From assembly GCA_024699855.1 (NCBI GenBank), contig JAMPIQ010000001.1, positions 11,594,001 through 11,658,000 of the forward strand: 64,000 nt of DNA, written 5' to 3'. Position numbers and translations under genes: made by a program. Source of the DNA: Aphelenchoides besseyi (taxonomy: Eukaryota > Nematoda > Chromadorea > Rhabditida > Aphelenchoididae). A model generated the notes under the pieces. It made no database searches. It had not been told where the DNA came from and saw only the letters and a program-made list of their open reading frames with translations. Positions 59,024 through 64,000 of the stretch are shown here, one piece after another (position 1 is the first letter of the stretch; every line of letters begins with the position of its first letter).

Positions 59024-60313
59024 TTATTGAATGTATTCTTCGAAGACGTGTTCCCAATCATAGTCGTCAGAAAACGAAATCTCATGATTGTCCATCACAC
59101 GAATAAGTGCAATGTAAAACTGAAACAAACGATTAGACTGTCGGGTTCATTCGAGCTCACTTTGCTATACTCCGGTTTGCTGTAGTAGGAGTACTCATCG
59201 ATGCTCGTCAGCATCTAAATAAAATGGTAGAAGAACTCGATCGATCGCAAACCTCATCGAATTCCGATGGAACTGCTCCAATGAACAAATCTCGGTAGCG
59301 ATCTCGACATCCGACCTTCATTTTGTAAGCCCTTTGTTTTGCGTACTTTTCGAAGTGAGTCCACGGCAAACGACCGGCAATCAGTTCGACCATCGAATAG
59401 AACCACGATTCGACGTCGTCTTTAGGCGATGGACTCTGAAGACCCAATCAAACTGACCAACAACGTCAACTCACATGCCGACGATGATTGGCAAGAGCAC
59501 AATAGCGAGTTGTTCCACGCCAAGTACAATTGTTGTTTGGTGGATAGGGATCACCGTTCTCGTTCAAATATGCCTGAGCAATTCCAAAGTCGAGCATATA
59601 AAGCAGACGACGTTGCTCGTTCGGCAATCCAATAGCGAAATTCGATGGTTTGACATCGCGTGAAACGAATCCTTGAGAATGAAGTTCTTCGATCGCGTGT
59701 AACATTTGAACTCCACAACGAATAGCCGTTGAAAGTGTTAGACGTTGTCGTGGCATTGCTTTTCGAATGGAACTCAAATTCGGTCCCAGTAAGGTCATGA
59801 TCATGTACGAGTTTCCAGAACGTGGATCGACTCCTTGATCGTACAGCGTGCAGAAATGTACATAACCACGCATTTTGTTGAGAATTCGAATCTAAGATGA
59901 ACACAATGATTCTCTTCAATTGCTTCATTGCTCACCTCCATGTTCAAACTGATCGCTTTTTCCGCTTTGATTGCTACACGACTGGGAAGTTTGACTCCCG
60001 CACCCTCTTGCTCCACATCCGCTTGATACACTTCGCCGAAACCGCCTTTTCCAATGATTTTCATTATGTTGTAGAAGGTGCCCGATTCTGCTTGGAGTTG
60101 AAGTAAAACTCCTTTCTCTTCGATCTCTTGTTCTTTTTTGGCCTGTCGAAGTCCCTCAGCAATCGTATCGTCAGACAATTCAGCCGTCTTTTGGTCTTTC
60201 ATCGATGAACTCACATTTTCTTCAAGATCTCGTTCTTCGTCATCGAGTTCGATTGCATTTCCACGCCATAGGCTTAAAATTCGATCCGAAATTCTTTTGA
60301 CACGACCGCACAT
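59024..60313 (-). CDS. TTBK/casein kinase 1-like protein kinase
   Basis: About 370 residues, five exons. An N-terminal extension of about 75 residues precedes the kinase domain. Gly loop IIGKGGFGEVYQA, ATP lysine in RVAIKAEKA, catalytic loop VSRDVKPSNFAIG, DFG in YMLDFGIAQAY, substrate region WRGTTRYCALANH, and VESWFYSMVELIAGRLPW. The CK1-type region (no APE, having the TTRYC/ALANH block) and the KPSNFA sequence place it in the TTBK-like group that is greatly expanded in nematodes and often sperm-expressed. The His of HRD is Ser. Essential Lys and both Asp are kept, so activity is plausible. The C-terminus EHVFEEYIQ ends soon after the domain. Confidence 0.85.
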
Positions 60314-60565
60314 CACAAAACCGTAGAGATCAAATGCACTGAAGACTTGGAAGACTGATTATTTTTCAAAAAAGTTTATATACAAAGTCGAAACCGTGAC
60401 TACAACGTTGAGGAACTGTGGCGAACAATTGAACAGGTGAGAAGTGGATCGTTAAGGTTAAAGTAGAAGGTGGTCGGCGAGAGAAACGGAAGGAAATTGA
60501 TTTTATGAGTGGAAGAAAAGACAAATATAATTGAATAAAAGTCATGCAGACGATGTCCGTTTTCT

Positions 60566-61353
60566 CTACCACACGTTGCCATTCGATTCATCAAGCCAGA
60601 AACAGTAACCATAGATTGCGGAGAAGATTACGGCACTTGCCAAAGTTACAAAAAACAAGGAAAAGTAAGTAATCTGAAACAAAGCCATTAGTTTTCGATT
60701 CATTTCTCCAATACACACACAGCACATCACTGACGATAAGTGTCGGGGATTTACATTCCACTTTAATAATCCGGATCGTTCATGAAGAAGATGCTGATTG
60801 CGCTGAACATCACAACTGAAGCAAAGGTCGTAAACACAAACGCAGTCCATTGGATCTAAAAGACATGCACGTGCAACAGAATTACAAACGACAAATTTTT
60901 TCTTGTGAACCACAATCCCAATGTGCATCACCACACAGATTCGAGTTTACGAGATCGAACAACAAATTTAAGGATCTGAAGACAACTTACAGCCGCAGTG
61001 TGAGCCAAAACAAATGGCAAAGCAAAAGCCGAGAAGACGATGATCGAAGTGACAAAAAGAGCGAAATCAGCTCCACCGGAAGAAACTCCAAAATCAACTT
61101 GATAGACGCCTCGAGCAATAACCATAGGAAGCGGGGAAAGGAAATAGAAAACCAGAACAAACAATGGCCACCATGATCTTCAAAACCACGACATTAGAAT
61201 TCAAGATCTCAACTGCTCTTACCCCAACTCCGGCAGTGCACAGCCCAGAACTAGGAGTGTCAACCCAACAACACTGGCGAATGAAAGCGACACGACTTCT
61301 GCAATTGGATTGTTTATTTCAATTGATAACCAAAACTCACTTTTCATCGACAT
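60566..61353 (-). CDS. LEPROT/VPS55-like membrane protein with alternative last exons
   Basis: Exons 61341-61353, 61223-61298 and 60991-61177 give a common 92 residues (MSMKKVVSLSFASVVGLTLL, VLGCALPELGSWWPLFVLV, FYFLSPLPMVIARG, FALFVTSIIVFSAFALPFVL), matching the LEPROT/VPS55 pattern (LSF-x-x-x-GLTFL-x-LGCAL, P-x-F-x-AKR). Two possible final exons follow, both preceded by good acceptors and both in phase. One is 60763-60855 (IQWTAFVFTTFASVVMFS, ending NDPDY; total 122 residues). The other is 60566-60673 (ITYFSLFFVTLASAVIFSA, ending ESNGNVW; total 127). The family is about 130 residues with four helices and acts in endosome to vacuole/lysosome transport. The distal exon resembles the family C-terminus better. 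Confidence 0.83.
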
Positions 61354-61640
61354 GCTTAGCGGACCGCAAATTAAAAACGTGAAGATCGAAAGTTCGCAAG
61401 TCGACCGTCAAAATTCGATAGATTTTTCGAAAATTGATTCACAAATCGCGTGAATTAACAACTTAAATGAGGGACAACAAACACGAGTAAAAAGCACGAG
61501 CGCAAAATGAATCGATTCGTATGTCTTGACTTGGTTGTCATTACCAAAAATCGACAACTGGAAACATCGTTTCTTCGGCATCTTCGTGTGTTATCTTCTT
61601 CAATAAAAACATCCACTTGTTACCTTACCATCATTCGATT
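61354..61640. promoter_or_regulatory. Upstream region of the VPS55-like gene
   Basis: Presumed promoter for the minus-strand gene starting at 61353. No specific motif recognised. Confidence 0.3.
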
Positions 61641-62010
61641 TTAACATTTTGGTTCTGTAGTGTAATTGTGATTCGCTTTTTGTCAACATCCAAAGACTTC
61701 CATCAATTGAACGCCACGTCAGTCTTCAGAAGCACCGTTGTAGAATTCGTGCAAAAGGTTGAGTTCTCTTTGTTCAAGTAACTTTCATGTTTTTTAGGAC
61801 CAAATGTTGTGCTCGTATCCACGTAGTAAGACAGACAGTAAAGAACATGTTAACAAGTGAATTTCAGTGTTCCCTTTGTATGTGGATTCGGATCAAATGG
61901 TTAGCGAATTCGTTCAGCAGCCAGTCAATCAACAGGAAAATAACGAGAACGACGGCGCGAATCCACGACCAACCGATCGACCAATCAGATCCAATGCTGC
62001 CGAGCAATAG
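61641..62010 (+). CDS. Possible small gene, 3' exons, unrecognised
   Basis: Three segments join in phase: ILTFWFCSVIVIRFLSTSKD with SVFRSTVVEFVQK (to 61757), DQMLCSYP (61799-61824), and LFPLYVDSDQMVSEFVQQP with a polar tail PTDRPIRSNAAEQ to TAG at 62008. Introns are about 41-45 bp with GTTGAG/TTTTAG and GTAGTA/TTTCAG ends. A membrane-helix-like start and a polar tail are seen. The initiating exon was not found and no family is recognised. Confidence 0.35.
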
Positions 62011-62257
62011 TAATGTTTGTTTCGGTTATTTTCTTGGTCTTTCCAATCAATAAGATGTCAAAGTCAATAAACTCTTTGATCACGCTTGAACACTACAATT
62101 TTATTCGTCTTTGAGCAAAGCACAATGCTTACCGTTGTCAATTTGAATAACTTGTTTGAGCGATTTTCGATACTCAGAAGTGCATGAACAACTAACGTTG
62201 ACGATTCGTTTGATGCACTCATTTCTTTTCTGAACAAATCAACTTCCACTTTGAACG

Positions 62258-64000
62258 ATGTTATCTTTCTCGAAATTTGCTCTTCGTGGAAGCGATGGTC
62301 TGCGAGTTGGAGTGCATAGTCGATGGTTGAGTGTTTGTACGACATTACGAGCAAAAGAATGGGATCTTGCCGATCCAGAACAAATGGAATTGTACAAGCT
62401 CTATCGACCGGAACGTATTACTCCAACTAAACGTGGGGTTGAGTTGTTAAAAATGCCTGGTTTGAATAAGGTACCTGATTATACTCTTGTGCTTTCTTAT
62501 CGTGCAAACTATTTAGGGTATGGCTTTCACTTTGTACGAGCGTCAATATTTGGGAGTTCACGGTCTTCTACCGCCGGCATTTATGACCGAAGAACAACAA
62601 GCTTATCGTGTGATCACTAAACTTCGCCAACAACCCAATGATTTGGCTCGTTACATTCAAATGGACGGACTTCAGGATCGAAACGAAAAACTTTTCTATC
62701 GAGTTTTGGTTGAAAACATCAAGGAATTGATGCCAATTGTTTACACTCCGACTGTTGGTAATTGTTCTGACGACTAGCGGCATATAACCATCTTAACTAT
62801 AGGCATGGCTTGTCAGCATTTTGGATTCATTTATCGTCAACCGAAGTTTATTACAACTACATGATCTTTCAACTTCTTATGTTTTAGAGGTGTTTATGTT
62901 ACCATTAACGACAATTCAATTTCGAAAATCTATCAGATTCTTAGCAATTGGCCAGAAACCGATATTCGTGTACGTTCGATTAGGTTTTTAAATTTCAATC
63001 AAACTTTAGGCGATTGTTGTAACGGACGGTGAACGTATTTTGGGTCTTGGAGATTTGGGCGCCTATGGTATTGGAATTCCGGTTAGTTCAAATGATTGAA
63101 CTAATTAATGACTATCGTTTCGAATAGGTCGGCAAACTTGCCCTCTACGTTGCTTTGGCCGGTGTTCAACCACGTTGGTGTTTGCCGGTGTTGTTGGACG
63201 TTGGAACCGACAATTTGGTACGTTGTTTCGATCTTTTCGTATTCCAATTGAACTTTAGGAGCTATTGAAAGACCCGTTTTATATTGGACTCCGCAAAAAG
63301 CGAACTCGTGGTGAACAATACGATCGTTTTCTCGACAACTTCATGAAAGCATGTGTTAAAAAGTAAGTTAATAGATTGGAAGTCGATTACTATGTTGTTT
63401 AGATACGGACAGAACACGTTGATTCAGTTCGAAGATTTTGGCAATCAAAACGCTTATCGTTTGTTGGATCGTTTTCAAGACAAATATTGCATGTTTAACG
63501 ACGATATTCAAGGAACTGCGGCTGTAGTTGTCGCCGGACTTTTGGCAGCAACTCGTGTAACTCAACGAAAAATGCGTGATACACGCTACGTTTTTCTTGG
63601 AGCTGGTGGTGCGGCAACGGGTGTCGCTGAAATGTGTGTTCGTCAAATGGAAAGCGAAGGTCTTTCGTATAAGGATGCGTGTGCCAACATTCATTTGGTT
63701 GATATCGATGGATTGATTACTACCAGCCGAAAGTCAATCAACGAACGTCACATACCATTTGCCAAAGAAGCCAACGATACGAAAGATCTTCTTGAGGTCG
63801 TGAACAACGTCAAACCACATGCAATCATCGGCGCTTCAACGGTTCGTGGCGCCTTTACTGAAACCATTGTCAAGACTATGGCCAAGTTGAATAGTCGTCC
63901 GATTATCTTTGCTCTTTCCAACCCAACAAGTAAAGCTGAATGTACGGCAGACGAAGCATTCAATTGGACCAACGTAAGTTGTTATTTCATGGTGTATTAA
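62258..64000 (+). CDS. men-1: Malic enzyme, mitochondrial-type, cut by the window edge
   Basis: ATG 62258 opens an Arg/Ser-rich presequence ([18 protein letters not shown]), suggesting mitochondrial import. Malic enzyme motifs follow: [42 protein letters not shown] then [32 protein letters not shown] (catalytic/metal region), the Rossmann motif [13 protein letters not shown], and [26 protein letters not shown]. It converts malate to pyruvate with NAD(P). Cofactor choice cannot be read here. The gene continues beyond 64000; the last exon seen stops at a donor near 63974 (TNGTAAGT). Several introns of 35-100 bp. Confidence 0.9.

Noticed and set aside
1..64000. Search by eye for tRNA, rRNA, spliced-leader RNA and CRISPR-like arrays
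   Set aside because: No cloverleaf with a convincing GGTTCGA-type arm, no rRNA-like block, no recognisable SL sequence and no spaced identical repeats were found. A covariance-model search would be decisive.

Overview
The window reads as a compact animal nuclear genome, almost certainly a nematode. Genes are close together and cut by many introns of about 40-50 bp that begin GT and end mostly TTTTAG or TTTCAG. The gene set fits: mucin-type C-type lectins, a receptor guanylyl cyclase, a short saposin-like protein, a TTBK/CK1-like kinase, a claudin-like protein and a LAPTM/DUF7027-like tetraspan protein. No bacterial operon, rRNA, tRNA or CRISPR structure was recognised. The species cannot be named from this sequence. 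TTTTAG acceptors argue against a close Caenorhabditis relative. Most genes were rebuilt by joining short ORFs across introns by eye, so outer boundaries are usually firmer than every internal junction.

Left part (1-13 kb): a gene-poor start, then a minus-strand secreted proline-rich protein with several dibasic cleavage sites, then two paralogous minus-strand C-type lectins (lectin - mucin - lectin) that share recently homogenised sequence. Plus-strand genes follow: an MPV17/PMP22-family protein, a Mad3/BubR1-type checkpoint protein, a rhodopsin-like GPCR, a receptor guanylyl cyclase with unusual catalytic residues, and SEC24 with a long N-terminal repeat.

Middle (26-44 kb): a claudin-like protein, an importin-7/8 orthologue (minus), an HMG-CoA reductase without a membrane domain (plus), a LAPTM-like tetraspan protein, and two secreted proteins of unknown function. 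Between the last two lies a mobile-element graveyard: a decayed Helitron/PIF1-type helicase interrupted by a 526-bp element with terminal inverted repeats and an 8-bp target-site duplication, flanked by gene fragments.

Right part (44-64 kb): a fatty-acid-hydroxylase-superfamily enzyme, prefoldin subunit 6, a small TPR protein, an SLC4 bicarbonate transporter, a coiled-coil protein, a five-CUB membrane protein, an unrecognised nuclear-looking protein, a saposin-like protein, a TTBK-like kinase, a LEPROT/VPS55 homologue with two alternative last exons, and a malic enzyme that runs off the right edge.

Most of these genes are not one pathway. Secretory and endomembrane functions are frequent (SEC24, VPS55-like, LAPTM-like, secreted lectins and saposin). 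Several same-strand neighbours are close enough to be nematode operon candidates. The most unusual items are the alternative VPS55 exons, the soluble HMG-CoA reductase, the cyclase with substituted transition-state residues, the nested transposon, and two candidate peptide precursors.
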